A stretch of 64,000 nt of DNA from Apostichopus japonicus (taxonomy: Eukaryota > Echinodermata > Holothuroidea > Aspidochirotida > Stichopodidae), in NCBI RefSeq assembly GCF_037975245.1, contig NC_092577.1, positions 6,665,001 to 6,729,000 on the forward strand. Reading direction: 5' to 3'. The position numbers were made by a program, and so were the translations under genes. Under the pieces are notes generated by a model. That model was not told the DNA's origin. It did not search any database and worked only from the letters and a program-made list of their open reading frames with translations. Every line of letters begins with the position of its first letter. The stretch's first letter is position 1. Below, in pieces: positions 34,895 through 48,500 of the stretch.

Positions 34895-35409
34895 TAGAAA
34901 GAATGGTAGTTGTGTTATAAACAATGCTTCCTCAAGCTGCTGAGTGATAAATATATTAATGAAATCTGAATGGTGTGTAGCGCCACAGGCTGTATACATC
35001 GGTTCTGTCCATGACGTAGGCCCAACCTTGCCAATTCATATTCGCCTTAATAAACCGAAAATTAACGTGAAAGGTAGTATGAAACCTAAATGACTGAAAA
35101 TACAATGAATTTCAAGGACGGGTAGTTAAAGCTATTATGTATTAATACTCTTTCATGTTTATGTATATAATTACTCATGAGATGCTGATTATTTTGTGTT
35201 TCACGTTAAACGTAAATCCTTTTTTTTTTTATCATTCCAGCCAGTTTTCCGTTGTTCATTTATACGTAAAATATAATCCAGCTGAACTTAAACGTGTGAG
35301 TTGTTGTAGTTTTTTTATTCCTTGCCGAAGGCCGAAGGAATCTATGCGATGGTGATGGCGTGTGTGTATGGGTGAATATGTGTGTGTGAATGTGACATTT
35401 TGGCTCGAA

Positions 35410-35950
35410 AACACAATCTCCAAAATCAAAGATGCTTGAACATCTTGGTGTGTGGGTAGCCCTTTGTGAGTAAATGCTTTCTATTTTTTTTATGGAGGTC
35501 AAGGGTCATTTGAGAGATTACCAGAGGTCATAAAAAAAGGCGAAAAAATTGTAAACACTGTATCTCAAGAAGTAAAATATGCTTGAACTCTTAACTTAGA
35601 CTGTTAATTGACCTAGAATAGCAAATCATCTGTATTGTTTTTCATGGAGGTCAAAGGTAATTTGGTGTCACCAGAGGTCAAAGGCTGTAAACCATGTAAA
35701 CACGATATCTCAAGATGTGAAAGTTGCTCTAACCATAAACTTAGTATTTTGGTAGTTCTTAGTAATTAATTGTTCTCAATTCATTTATGGAGGTCAAAGG
35801 TCATTTTGGGTCTCCAGAGGTCAAATGCTGCAAACATTTTAAACAGGATATCTCAAGAAGTGAAAGTTACTTGAATTTTAAACTTTGTTTTTTTGGTAGA
35901 CCTTGGTGAGCAGATGCTCCCTTTTGGTTTTCATGGAGGTCAAAGGTCGT
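35410..35950 (+). repeat. DR1-bearing ~150-bp repeat, array B (4 units)
   Basis: Each unit has TATGGAGGTCAAAGGTCATTT (or a near variant) then CCAGAGGTCAAA, TGTAAAC and a TATCTCAAGAAGTGAAAGTT block. Units begin near 35,410, 35,560, 35,710 and 35,850. Upstream, CCTTGCCGAAGGCCGAAGG and TG-rich sequence (35,322-35,395) may be the start of the same family, since array A also has a TG-rich leader. Confidence 0.8.
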
Positions 35951-35959
35951 TGAATGTAA

Positions 35960-38213
35960 ATTGTTGGTTACAGTCAGAATAATGTTATGCAGAATATGTT
36001 GTACTACTACTTCGTATGTAGAGTACTAGTTAGAATTGAAATCTAAACCATGCTACCTATGAGTACATTTTGTTATAATCAAACAGTATATTGCTCCCAA
36101 ATTTCTCAAAGAACAGTTTGATATTCAGCTGTTGACTTACCCCTCTCGTCTCTCTTAGGCCTGTTTGTCTGTACTGTTTGTCTGATGTTGTTAGTATTTG
36201 CATACAATGTAATATTTGTACACAGTTTCCATAGTACACTGCAGTGAGCCTATATTTCACTCGATGTAAGATGAAACATGTGACACATAGCATGGAGACA
36301 TGTCACGTGCTCTGTAACATCACAACTGTTGTCACATGGAAATGTCTTCAACATTAGTGGAATGACTAGAGATGGGGGGGGGGGGGGGGTGGGGGTACGG
36401 TGTGATGGTTATAAAGGGTGTCTGTTCTACCTTTCCTAACATTCAGCGCATAGCCCTGTACACGCAGCAGTTAGTATCATGGAATAGGGTGGCGTGGAAC
36501 ACGTATTGTTCTTGAGACGTTAATTATTAATAACACAAATTAAAGGTGATATTCGTTGCACCGACAGGCTGAATACATTGAGTGTCAAAGGGAGGGATGT
36601 GAGTCGGAAGGGGTGGCTGGAGGGTGGGGGGTGCATTATCACATCTTCCACAGTTCACTTGTTAGATCAAGACATACAGTTTGTGGCCTTCTTCATTGTA
36701 CTTTAAGACATTACTGGGTCATTCGGCTGGATCTTTTGTTAGCGAAACAATGCGTTTTCATCAAATGATCGATTTTTAATTAGATTCATATTTTCAGTTT
36801 ACGTTTGGTGTCGACATTTCTAGATAAACGTCAAAACTTCATGATAAACGTTTCAATTTCGATAAAGCTTCGAAAGTTTGTGATATCAGTTTAAATTGTT
36901 CTATAAAAAAAATAACAAATATCAGAGATAAAACCACACAATTTCAACATGTAAAGTCATTTTTTTTTTCGGGAATTATAGTCGAAAGTCGAGGTAAGCA
37001 AAGTAATTTAGACAAAGCATCTTTTAACATAATTTTCTGTGATCAATGTCCCTTCTGAGCCACCGTAATACCCTTACAAATTATATTGCGTACTTTCTAA
37101 TAACAGTCGGAGCAGATGTTGTCACCTGGTACAGCTAAAACCAGCAAAAAGGAAACCTAGACAATAATGTTCATAAAAATTATGATAAATTATTTTAAGC
37201 AACAAATTTTTTGTCAGCAGCATATTCCAGTGATTTCCAGAAAGAAAACGACACCTGCTTTCCCTTTTTACATATCAGAATATAAGAAAAGGGGACTTTT
37301 GAAACAGGGTTTCCCGTTCTGTAGTTGTGTTTTTTTTCCTTCTTAATATAAATATCCTTCTTTGCGTACAGTATCTATATATCGTTATCATAAACTTATT
37401 TTATGTATATTAACATATTTTTTTCACATCTAACCTACCTTTCGTAATCAGGAACTAGCTTGCCTACAGTTATCGATGTTTACTTAGCCTGCACCACAAA
37501 CTAAATTTAGAACGTACCTTACTACCATTGTATGACAGTCACTGTTTACACAACAAACAAATATAAATATCAACGATAAAGAAGTGTACCCCGTGGTATC
37601 GTATAATTGTTTCATAGTTAGTTCATGTTATCATTTTTACGATATATGACTAGATATCTTTACAGTTGAAGATAAGATGCTTCACTTCCATTACGTATTA
37701 AATCATCTAGTGTAAAAAAAATGGATAACGAAGATGTATTTTTTTCTCATTGGGAAAAGAGGAACATATTCTAGATGCGTCTCGATCAACTTTTTAGGGC
37801 AGCTTTAAAGGGCCATGCAGATAAAAAATATCTTCTCCCTAATAAATTGGTATTTCCTAGAACAAATAACAAAATGAAATTCCGGAGCTGACAGCATCGA
37901 TTAGTTTCATTCCAGTCATCTAAACGGCATATGACACAGACTTGATACACCCAAGCAGCATAAGTCACATACACAGATGTCGTGTATGGAAGGTAAATGA
38001 TACAATCAGTCTGCATATGTGATAAAATCTAAAAATAACTAGAACAACTGTAATATGCCGGTTCGACGTTTGTTCCTTTGACGTAGACCAAAGCTAGGCT
38101 ATACTTATAAAAGTACTCTAGCTAGCATGCGACTGCAAGAAAATTATAACTAAAACCATCACAGATTAACCGGACAACCAAGCTCATTAACGGTTGTCAA
38201 TCACGACGAACAC
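35960..38213. other. Non-coding stretch, no gene seen
   Basis: A G-run lies at 36,374-36,389. Loose GATAAACGT / TTTCGATAAA words occur at 36,790-36,900. The rest is unremarkable AT-rich DNA. The last 50 bases may be 5' leader of the exon that follows. Confidence 0.4.
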
Positions 38214-38402
38214 ATGGACGTGACAGAGAATACCCAGTCCTGGACAATGCTTAGTCAATTGAACAACAAGTTAACATTACTGTATCCTCGTCATAGAAAT
38301 TCAGCTAGGAAGAATGCACAGTTTATCGCCATTTGTTTAAGAAGTGGAGGCTTGAATGAAGTGATGGCGCTATGTGGTGTACGGCAAAAAACCAGATCAT
38401 TT
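38214..38402 (+). CDS. Candidate first coding exon, unidentified
   Basis: An ATG opens 63 codons (MDVTENTQSWTMLSQLNNKL, TLLYPRHRNSARKNAQFI, LRSGGLNEVMALCG) ending exactly at a strong donor, GTAAGTC. A small possible second exon follows near 38,476-38,520 (TTTTTCTGAAAG acceptor, GTAAGTAC donor). The frame continues past the first donor as an uninterrupted run to 38,651, but that part has intron-like composition. The peptide is basic, helical and protein-like; I do not recognise it. Confidence 0.35.
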
Positions 38403-38910
38403 GTAAGTCTTCACATATACATTGTGCATTCGACTTCGAAACTGAATTTGATTATACCCGCTTTTTCTGAAAGAGAAGGTGTACTTTGCACAACAGAGAC
38501 ATGTTATGGCGACCAGTGTGGTAAGTACTATACTCCTGATTTTATAACTTTGATTTTTTTTCTCGCCCTTATAATGACTCGAGTAAGTGGAGTGTTTGTG
38601 CAACTTTTAATGTCTGGAAAGGGTAATTTCCGGTATCTGAGAGGCACATGACAAACATTTGTCTTGCTTGTATTATTTCAGTGCTCCACTCAAATAGTGA
38701 CATAGCCTAATTGTCCCTTAAAAATGCCGTGAAAATGCAACCCTCAATCCTCCCCACCCTCTCCCCTCACACACCTCCTTTTGTGTAATACTTCCATATT
38801 AGTCTGTGCATGCATTTACCAGTTTAGTGTTAATGTTGCAAAGTTGGTAGCTGCCTATTTTCCTATTATTGAATTGTCAGTGATAACCCCGGGACATCAT
38901 AACCGTCATC

Positions 38911-39520
38911 CAGTGGCGGACTGACCACACGGGCATTTGGGCAATGCCCGGTGGGCTGGGGAGCCTGGTAAAAATTACATTATATTTTCACAGTAGGCCT
39001 ACATAATAGAATACAGACGCGCTGTGTAGAAATATATTTTTAACTGTGGGAATCAGCTCATGAAATTACCATGTTAGTTAGCCTGTAAGTTCGTAACAAA
39101 ATAACGTGTTATTGGCAACCCGTCCGTGCTAATGGATATTATTTAGGTTTTTTTTTTCATTTTCGTCAAGCACGTTGTCACAAAATGCTTGAAAAACTAA
39201 AGGAAATCCAGTCTAAAACATATATGTTTGTCTTTTTTTGTTTACGTTTTAACTTTCCTCAGCTTAATCAAGTGTTGCTTCTGGAAAATTATTGTTGGGT
39301 TAATTTGAAAGGATTATTGTAACCTAAAAAATTGAGAAATATAGCAACATTTTGCATCTAGGCATTCCTTAACTTCAAAAACATCTCAATGAGGAAGGGT
39401 CACCCCTCCCCTTAGACCCCTCCCAGGGCGGCGATCACTATGTAAGTAGCATATCAATGAATGATGGGCCGGTCTAGGTGGAAAATGCCCGGGCCGGTTT
39501 TAAGACCAAGTCTGCCCCTG
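38911..39520 (+). mobile_element. Nonautonomous hAT-like element, 610 bp
   Basis: Ends: CAGTGGCGGACTGACCACA and, on the other strand, CAGGGGCAGACTTGGTCTT. The 8-base target duplication CCGTCATC flanks it perfectly (38,903-38,910 and 39,521-39,528). Interior blocks (GGGCATTTGGGCAATGCCC near the left end, CACCCCTCCCCTTAGACCCC near the right) recur inverted at 47,384-48,357. No transposase. Confidence 0.9.
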
Positions 39521-39528
39521 CCGTCATC

Positions 39529-40840
39529 CCATGTTATTCTGGCACTTGGATCTATCAATATGGCTAACTATATCCAGGGTCCAGTGAATAATAATAATAC
39601 AGCAGCTTAACAGACGACACCAGTAAAGTACTTAGATTCCTATGTAATTGCTTTGACTATCGCTTCCTAAGAATTATCTGTGAAACTACAGTCCACTGCT
39701 ACATTTTTGGCACCCAAATGCGGCATTCTCCCTACTTCAATTTATATGATCCTCGCCTAGTTAGCGAAATTTTACGAACACACAGTGATTTACACCGAAA
39801 GCCTAATTCACGATGTCTCATAACGAATACAATGTAGGTATTAGTCATCATCCAAAACACGTAATATACGTACGGAGCCGCTACATGTGGAAACTAACTA
39901 TGACTTTGTATAGTATATAATGCCATGACATTACGGGATAGATGTTCGTCGTGCCCGAGATTACCAAATAAAACAGAGTCATTGCGGATAAATACGATTA
40001 CCATTTGTTGCTTGCAACTTTCTTGCAGGATGTTTTTAACTAAAATGCGTTCAAATGTTACATATCTTGTTTAATTTGAGAATAATGAAACCAAAATACA
40101 GGATTTTACGTATTGTTTTGAAGAAGTATGCTACTCAAGGAGATCTATTTTCTTTACTTGTGCAGAATTAATGTTCGCCGCCACAACTCTTTGCATATCT
40201 GGGTCTGGATTGTTTCCTGCGTAACAACCTGTGATATTGAGATTGCTATGAAGAATGTACGTTGAGCTGGCTTTCACTAGCCAGCCATGTATATGATTGA
40301 ACGGGCGAGTAATCCAAATATTGGAGCGAGCATGCGCACTACAATAAATATGACTCTACCCCTGTACTTCCACCAGGGGTTCTCTGATGATAAACCAAAC
40401 AACACTTTTGTGGCCCCGTTCAAACCTCGCAGACCCTTATGCAAAATACATAATTCACTGTTTCGCGGCCAGTTTTTAAGTGATGCAGTTATTTTTTAAT
40501 GTTGGAATTAAAGAAATAAATACGTGTTTGTACTGGTTGTAAATCAAAAGCAAACGTCGAACAAATTGACTAATACGGCTATTACAAAACCAGAGGCTAA
40601 CTTAAATGATGAATTTAGGCACTTGGAATGTTATATGGAAATGTTGTTGAACATTAAAACACACTGCTGACAGTCCAGGTTGAATTTCCATTACACTTTT
40701 ACTGTAATAGAAATGAATAAAAATAAACAAGTGAATTCCATGAATAAAAGTGCCTTTACAATGTACCTTAATACTGTCGACTGTTAGTTCCTCAGATACA
40801 TCTCAAAAACTCATTGGAAAACAACACTGTTATGGCAAAT
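39529..40840. other. Non-coding stretch, no gene seen
   Basis: No exon or element can be supported. A 70-codon frame at 40,287 has no splice or family support. Confidence 0.35.
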
Positions 40841-41007
40841 AAAGGATATGTCTACCCTAGATTACAATAAGGGATATGTCTACCCTAAATTACAAGAAAG
40901 GATATGTCTACCCTAGATTACTTTAGGGGATATGTTTACCTTAGATTTTAATGAGGGATATGTATACCCTAGATTACTATAAGGGATATGTTTACCTTAG
41001 ATTTCAA
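40841..41007 (+). repeat. 27-bp minisatellite, 6 units
   Basis: Unit AAGGGATATGTCTACCCTAG + ATTACAA, with alternating forms (TCTACCCTAG and TTTACCTTAG). Confidence 0.9.
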
Positions 41008-42517
41008 ATTCTACCTAGAGTTACCCTTTAAGACAATATTTTACTGATAAGTGAGCATTAGCCTGTTTTATCGCCATGCAGTGTCCAATACGTTGATAGG
41101 AACATCCTACGTCAATAAATCACTAATTTCGAAATGTATGAAACTATTGTTACGTTGGGGTGCTCCGGCTCAATTTGTTCAGGGCTCCGTTATTAAATAA
41201 GTGTAATTAACTGCAGATGAAGAGAAACTCCAGACATATATATAATTGTAGAAAATAAGCTTGATTTATTCTGTGTTGATATTGTGGCTGGAGTGCAAAT
41301 CCAGAATAGTGTATCTGACCTACACTTTCTGAAGTCTGGAATGCTAGTCTACAGTATTTAATTCATTACAACTTACTGTGAAGGGGCAATAACCTCTCTC
41401 TCTCTACTAGCGATATCATTAAAACATTTATAAAAAATATATATGCTCAAGGGGGGGGGGGGCCTCCCCCATCCTCTGTAACCGGTTGTCATCCGTGGTT
41501 AAGCATGAATATTCGATAGAATTAAGACAAAGGGGGTTTCTACGAATATGATGTGGGTAAGGGGTGGATAAACTCGGGAGCAGGAAGTAAGTAGTTACTA
41601 TTAGGAACAGAGGCATGAAAGCACATGCTTAAAGTAATATGATGGGGATATAACTACATACTACATTATATCCCTGTGGGAATTTTGCTAAAGAATTGAA
41701 CTGAAGTGACATGCCTCTTTGTCTTAAGAGTAACTACATACTACATCACACTATATACCCTATCAACCTTCCTGCAGCGTCAATTTCAAGATACCCATAC
41801 GAAAACTCGAATATACCGTGGAATCAATCTACACTGTTACCTTGTTCTTTGTGCATGATTGAGTGTTGCATAGCATTTCAGTTTGAATCATTTTTTCACC
41901 TCTACTACAGGTTTCACATAACTACCGGGGAACGGTATTGAATCTCATGTTCCTTTCCACGTTTTGTAGAAGGCCATGTTGAGAAGTGAATAAAGCAAAT
42001 TGTTGTACGGGCTTGTGTAGATTCGATCAGAAATCTCTCAGTTGTGGCGTTTATTGCATTAACTCTTTGGAGTTTACAGTTTGGTTTTCTTTACATAGTT
42101 TAGAGATCTGAATCGTGTATTTATGAACGAATGGAACGCTGTCTGTCTAGATTATCTGAGACATGTATTTCAGTAGACTTAATTCTCGAACTATCTTTGC
42201 TAATACTTCCAATAGGTTTGAATGATATCTCATAACGAAACACTCATCGATGGAACCAGATTTATATGATGTAAAACAATACATTGATAATTTGTGACTT
42301 TCTCTTGGCGGGCTGTGGAGTTTAATGTAATATACATTTATTTAGATTTGTTTGTCGCTGAATTTAATGTTAACATTCATAAAGTGGATTTTTTTTCTAA
42401 TTATGTTTTCGATATTGCTTTTTGTATATTTAGTTAATCAATCAACATCATGTTCTTTTGGTATAGTTGACAGAAACTAGCGTAACAAAACTGTTTTCAT
42501 ATGATGAACATACTTAC
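41008..42517. other. Non-coding stretch next to the NLR exon
   Basis: A G-run lies at 41,452-41,462 and a CTCTCT run at 41,394. I looked for a nearer LRR exon on the minus strand and found none. Confidence 0.4.
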
Positions 42518-44037
42518 ATCAAATCTAGATGCAATCTCCAAGAGCTGGATGGTGGATCTCTGAAGAAGCTTGCTGTGGTTGTTCCAGATCTGAACTTGCT
42601 TTGAACATAGATCCCTGACGGTGTCCTTGATTCCATCTACCTCACCAGTTTGCTCCAGGATGCAGAGGATGGCAAACTTATCACCGTCTTTCCTGCTCTT
42701 CAAGTATTCGATTATTCTCTTCCCAACTGCTGGGCTAATCCCACAGGTAAATCGATAGAGGTACTGAAGATTAAATGGATCCACCTTATCAAGAACAGTC
42801 TTCAGCTCAGATGCATTTCTTGTAGCAGCTACAATTTCTACCAGTCTGAAACACGCAAACCATTCACAGAATAGTTGATGGTAGAACCTTAAGTCAGTCC
42901 TTGTCTGTATGTCTGTAGTAGAAGTCTGCTCGTTTGTCTCAGCAGACACTTCTTCCTCTACCAAGATACCTACTGCAATATAATGTTGACAAAACCCTTG
43001 ACCTAGTCGTGTACAGAGTGCATCCTTACGCCATGATAACTGTTTGTTTTCACCGCAGAGACCTTCAAATGCTACTTTACTCAGTTCGTCGTGTTCACTT
43101 TCATGTTCACTCATGTGTTCCTTTGCGTGTTTGTCCAGTGATTTGTTCCTCATGTGACTATAGAAACATTTAATCATGTAGCGAAAGAAACCGGTAACTG
43201 ACTTAAATTTCTGAAAATGTGTCTTTTCGTGGGTCATGTGAGAAAACATTGCAAATAAGAGAGGTACTTGACAAAGGTCATCCAAAATCGGGTTTGCTTT
43301 CAAAGCGCGCTTAATTTTAGCGACGCTTTTTTCGTCTTCCCCAGTAACAGCCTTGCGAATGTACTGGTCACGTGCTTTTTCGTCAAAGCCAACTAACCTA
43401 ACATATTTTGTGTTTGATTTGTCATAGTCCTTCGGCAGATATCTGGTAGTCAGCGTGACGTCAATATTCCCAAACAGATTCCTCGTAATGATACGTCCTA
43501 CGTCACTTCCGGTAGCTCCGTCCCTATCGGGAAACTCATCATACCCGTCCAGGAGTACCTTAACAGAAGAACAACTTTCAATGATATTTTTAATATCAGA
43601 AGATTTGATACGAGGATCGTTTGGTGCTAAGAACAGTTTAATTGCTTGATATATAGATATCTTGCTGTTCAGCTGCCTCAACCGGAGAAGAATTAGAATC
43701 TCTACGTCTTTAAAAGGTGAATCCTTTACACCGTTGCACCAATCATAGGCGAGCTGTAGGGTCACTGTTGACTTACCATACCCGGCTTCTGCTTCTATGA
43801 TGCGCCGTTTGGCTTTCATTCGAGGGTCTCTGAAGATATCTTTGTACGAGTCCACACGTACCCATGTTCCTTCTTTCTCCTTCGTCGCTCCTTTAACAAT
43901 GTAGATCTCTGTACCGCCCTCAACGAATACCTTGTCAACACAATATAGTCTGTCCTTGATGTACGGTATGGGCTGGATTGCGTCATACTGTAGTTTATAC
44001 CTTCTCTTCAGAGAACTGATGAGTATGGCCTTTTTGT
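42518..44037 (-). CDS. NLR-family NACHT-domain exon
   Basis: A long single exon (506 codons plus two leading bases) of a cytosolic NOD-like receptor. On the minus strand the acceptor is TTTTTTTTCAG before 44,037 and the donor GTAAGTATG after 42,518. Residues 1-60 are the pre-NACHT linker (LKRRYKLQYDAIQPIPYIKD, FVEGG). About residue 80 is the Walker A loop EAEAGYGKST, near 158 the Walker B region VKVLLDGYDEFPD, and further on LCQVPLLFAMFSHM and FYHQLFCEWFACF of the helical/winged-helix part. The end, LLQRSTIQLLEIASRFD, leads to the LRR exons. NACHT proteins bind ATP/dNTP and oligomerise in innate immune signalling. The frame is intact with all key motifs. The N-terminal effector exon (death-fold or other) was not found upstream. 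Sequence style is holothurian NLR by memory. Confidence 0.93.
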
Positions 44038-45540
44038 CTGAAAAAAAATTGGCAAAATTTGATTTGTAAACATTACTTTTTGGTCAATAAAATTGGGGCG
44101 GGTCAGTGCTTATATATAAACTGGAAACAATTATGGCTGGCAATCTGTTTGAAGTCGCTGTGAACGACAACATTATACCAGTAAAATCGGAGTAATATGC
44201 AATTTTATATCGATTTATATGCGTTTATATCTACATATAACAATTCCAACTGGTTAGGTCAAATTAATAAGGTAGAAACAAAACAATGAAAACAATAAAA
44301 ACAATCACGTTGCACTCTCGATCATACTCTGTAAGAGTAATTACAATGCTGAGGCTTAGATCCTTATCAATGTTTATTTTAAACATCAGCTTTCTTATGC
44401 TTAAGTTACTAATACAAAACTATGTAATTACAACAAACCTTGTACTGTTAGACGCTCCATCGATTATGACGTCACAACAACTTTCGTGACTGGTTGGCGG
44501 GATAAACTTTGGTCTTCACTTTTCTTTTCCTTTGAGTGATATTATCCATGATTATCTTTCAAAGCGATGATCTGTTGAATATATATTGATACAGATTGCA
44601 TGGTTAAAACTAACTTAAAACAAAATTATCATATATCAATGTGTAATTATATAAGTCAACAGAGCCAGTCACTTTACCAACAGGTCTCTGGCTCGACAAA
44701 GATTACATCAAAGGTGAATCTCTCCTTATCTCTTATTTACTGTTTATTGTTTACACAAAACCTCGACCTTTAAAGTAATCTAATATTAACCTGCCCTGGA
44801 AAAATTCATTTTTCTGTTTTGTTATCAGTATTTAAGATATCTTTTAAGAATGTCACCTACAGGTCGCCAGTTTAGATGGCGGGCTTCACAATTATTGCGA
44901 GGCTCTCTCTTAATCGTAGATACGACGGTTATGCATTTGCATGTTAAAGAATCTGTTTGAGTAAATTGTTATTATTCTATCGATGACATCAGATAAAACT
45001 GTAGTCAATGTTCATTGCAAAAAGTTCGTTAAAAAGCTGTTTTCTTTTTTAAACATTTTCCAATTGGTCTTTAATGTGTATTATGCAGCAAAACAAAGCG
45101 CGCACGCGTGACGAAATTTTTAACGTTGAGGATCGAATCAAATTTGTTAATTATTCCCTCAGTAACCTTTATTTGATTAAATTAAAGAGAAAGATGACAC
45201 AATGTTATCAATACACATACTTGTGTATAGTATTAGCCTACCAGGGTAAACTTGTGAGCCTAAGTTAAACTGCTGCTTCAAGCGGTACGACTGAATTTCG
45301 GGCAGAGGAAATTAATTGTTTCGGTTCCTTGATGAGCCAATTAGGTTTAATCTCAAATTATTTATATTTGTCCACTAATTTCAGAAAAATAACATTTACG
45401 ATGTTTTGTTCTGGTCACTAGGATAAAGCAAAATACATCAGTCACATGATTGCTTACCTACAAAGACAAAAATCCATAAATATAAGTTATATTAATAAAC
45501 TTAACCTTTTCATTCTATTGTTTTAATATTAATATTCTTC
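44038..45540. other. Non-coding, probable NLR upstream intron
   Basis: AT-rich. I searched the minus strand for an effector-domain exon and saw none. A segment at about 45,050-45,090 resembles 63,410-63,440 (TCCAATTGGTCTTTAATGT), the outer limit of the duplication described next. Confidence 0.35.
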
Positions 45541-45559
45541 CGGATTATTAGGAAGTTTG

Positions 45560-48500
45560 TAGAATTGAAACATACAGTTATGTTTCACAGTGGTTTTACT
45601 GAGCTGATAGAACCACATTCCCACCTGGTAAGCATATTCTAACTTATTCAATGTTCTCTTTACTTCCCACATATATGCCTAACTTATACCATGTTCTATG
45701 AACTTCCCACTAGATTTATCTTAGAAAAACTTATTCAATTGTCCATATATTTCATACATCATGTATACCATGTTCCATACGGATAGAAAGTAAGACAACT
45801 GCATCTCTCTCAGGAATTTAGTTGCAAGCTCAAAACAAGCCTGTTCCTTGAGGAATCTTCTAAATTATTTCCATATCTCATTCATTCATTTAATTTAGAC
45901 CTAAGCCCAAAGGCGTAACTCCTGCTATGAAAGTATTACAATTCTAAATGTCTGTTTCGACAGGACTCACTGTTAGTATATTTATGATCTGATCTGACAG
46001 CAATAAAGTGAAAGGATAGCACATGTTCTGACTGGAAGAGATATGTTGTAGTTGCATGAATGAACTTTTAAATAACCAGGACTTACATAATAAGAGTTTG
46101 ACGAACATGAGCTTAAAATTCTTCCCTTCAAATGAATGAAATATTACAATCGACATTGAAATATGATCATACAGACATGGATTATAATTCTTATAAATTG
46201 AATTGCCTTCAAGACGCCATGTTTATATAGAAAGCTGTTGTCATCATTTAACATAAACCTATTTTATTAACGATGTGTTTAGTATATATCAGTACATAAA
46301 TAGCTTCACATCATTACTGTCTCCTGTACGTTACTTACCAGTATACGATCATCGCTTTGTGGGTTTATCATCCAGAGTAAAATTTAATTCTAGAATCCTT
46401 TTATCATTTAATAACAGATTTCACGAAAAAAGGACATATGGAAACAGGAATGAAGAACATAAAATTGACAAGATGGCGTCGTGTTGGTCATGTGACGTTC
46501 TAATATACGAACCTGGATGCTAAATAGATATCGGTAGGAATCAGTCTATAGTTTAACTGTTTTCAAAGTTCATGTCTTGTTATTAACACAATCAAAAACT
46601 GTATTTTATTATACAATTCGTATCTGATGTTTATGCCTTGCTGTGTTTATTCTGTCAATCAGCCGTTCTAAAGTACCCGCTGTACGTATATTAATACGAA
46701 ACCATTGTAAGTTTCCGATTTTGTTGTCCTGTATGTGCGTAATATGCATGTAATGTACGCAAACTGTATAGATGAAACTACAAGCGGTGATGGCCAACTC
46801 TGAATATGTCTTAACATGAAATGTACATATTCGTTTCCAAAATGAAGACAACGTTAAACTACTGTTTATTAAACAAATATAAAAAAGGAAAGAAATACAA
46901 TTTGACGAAAGGGAGTGTAGATATAATAAGCTTTAGAGCGGGATTCTAACAAGTATTATTAGGATTGCAAGGGTCCGTGTTTCGAGTCCCTTTCTAGAAA
47001 CAAATATAATTTTGCTCCGTCTAAATTGATCGTCCGGGTCAGTTTTCCGTCGTTGATTAACTTCAGCAGGACAGGATGGAAATGAACGGAAGAACAAAGT
47101 GATAGTTACAGCCATCAAGGAACATACAGTAAACAAACAGTTGTGCATTCTAATGTATACTAAGACTATAAAGCAGGTCCATGTAAGTAACCCTCAACGC
47201 AATGTTTTACTAATATATACTTAAGAAGTGAAGACAGAGGTGATGATACAACTGTAGCACGAGTCCACATCTCACCCGGATGATTGCAACAATCCACCTA
47301 CTGAACCCCCCCCCCCCCGACTGATGATGCAAGATGGGGCCATCACCACTTGTATTGTTAACCTTACTTATGATACGTACGCTCAGGGGCAGACTGAGTC
47401 TTAAAATGACCTGCCCATTATTCATCGATATGTTACTTACATTGTGATCGCCGTCCTGGGGGAGGGGTTTAAGAGGAGGGGTGCCCCTCCCCCATTAAGA
47501 TTTTGTTGAAGTAAATGAATGAATAGATGCAAAATGGTGCTATATTTTTCAATTTTGTAGGTTACAATAATCCATTAAAAAGAGAACCAAAATCAATGTC
47601 CAGAAGCAACACTTGATTGAACTGAGAAAAGTTAAAAACGATAAAAAAAAATAATAAAAAAAATATATGTTTTAGATTGAATTTTATTTACTTCTCCAAG
47701 CATTTTGTGACAACTCGTTTGAAAAAAAAAATTGAAAAAACTAATTTAAATCCACTAAAACATATATGTACAATAACACGAGCAGATGCCATGTCTATAG
47801 GAGCCTACACAGTTCGCTAATTCTGGAAGCCACAGCATCAATGATATTTCTAGTGTCAAGTTTGGCAATGATCTTTTTTCCACAGACATCAACATGAACG
47901 CCTCAAGATGTTCTTGTGTCATTGTACAAACACCCTATTGTATGTAGGTCATCATACATAATCTTTCAGGACTTAGCTACTGAGTGACATCCAAATAATC
48001 TAATAAGATTTTACCTTTTTTTCACTTCGTGTTTTAGAGGACGAGGTGCAGATTTATAAATTCTGTATTCTCTGCCAATGCTATGTATATGTCAGAATGC
48101 ATTGTTAACCGTACTTGTATATATTGTTGTAAAAATATTAGGAGGGACGGGTTGCCAATAGCACGTTCTTTTGTTACAAACTAACAGCCTAACTAACGTG
48201 TTGATTTCATGAGCTGATTCCCACAGTTAAAAAATATACTTTTACTTCTATTAACTACTGTGAAAAACGGGCTGTACTTTTTACCAGGCTCCCCAGCTCA
48301 CCGGGCCACAGGCCCACCGGGCATTGCCTAAATGCCCGTGTGGCCAATCCGCCACTGCATATGCTACATTCCATCGGGTTCGTGTTTACAAGAATCGTAA
48401 GCCGTTCTATTGAAATCGGAATTCGTTTCGTGTAACGGGCGTACTAAGATCAACTTCAAGACGAGAGTTCACGAGTCTTATGTGAAAATCGGCTAAACAT

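Noticed and set aside
46930-47010. tRNA-like or SINE promoter (TTTCGAGTCCC resembles a B box, TTAGAGCGGG a weak A box)
   Set aside because: There is no foldable cloverleaf. The second copy at 60,900-60,970 reads ATAAGAGTCCCG, so the B-box match is not preserved. It may be an old SINE piece but cannot be supported.
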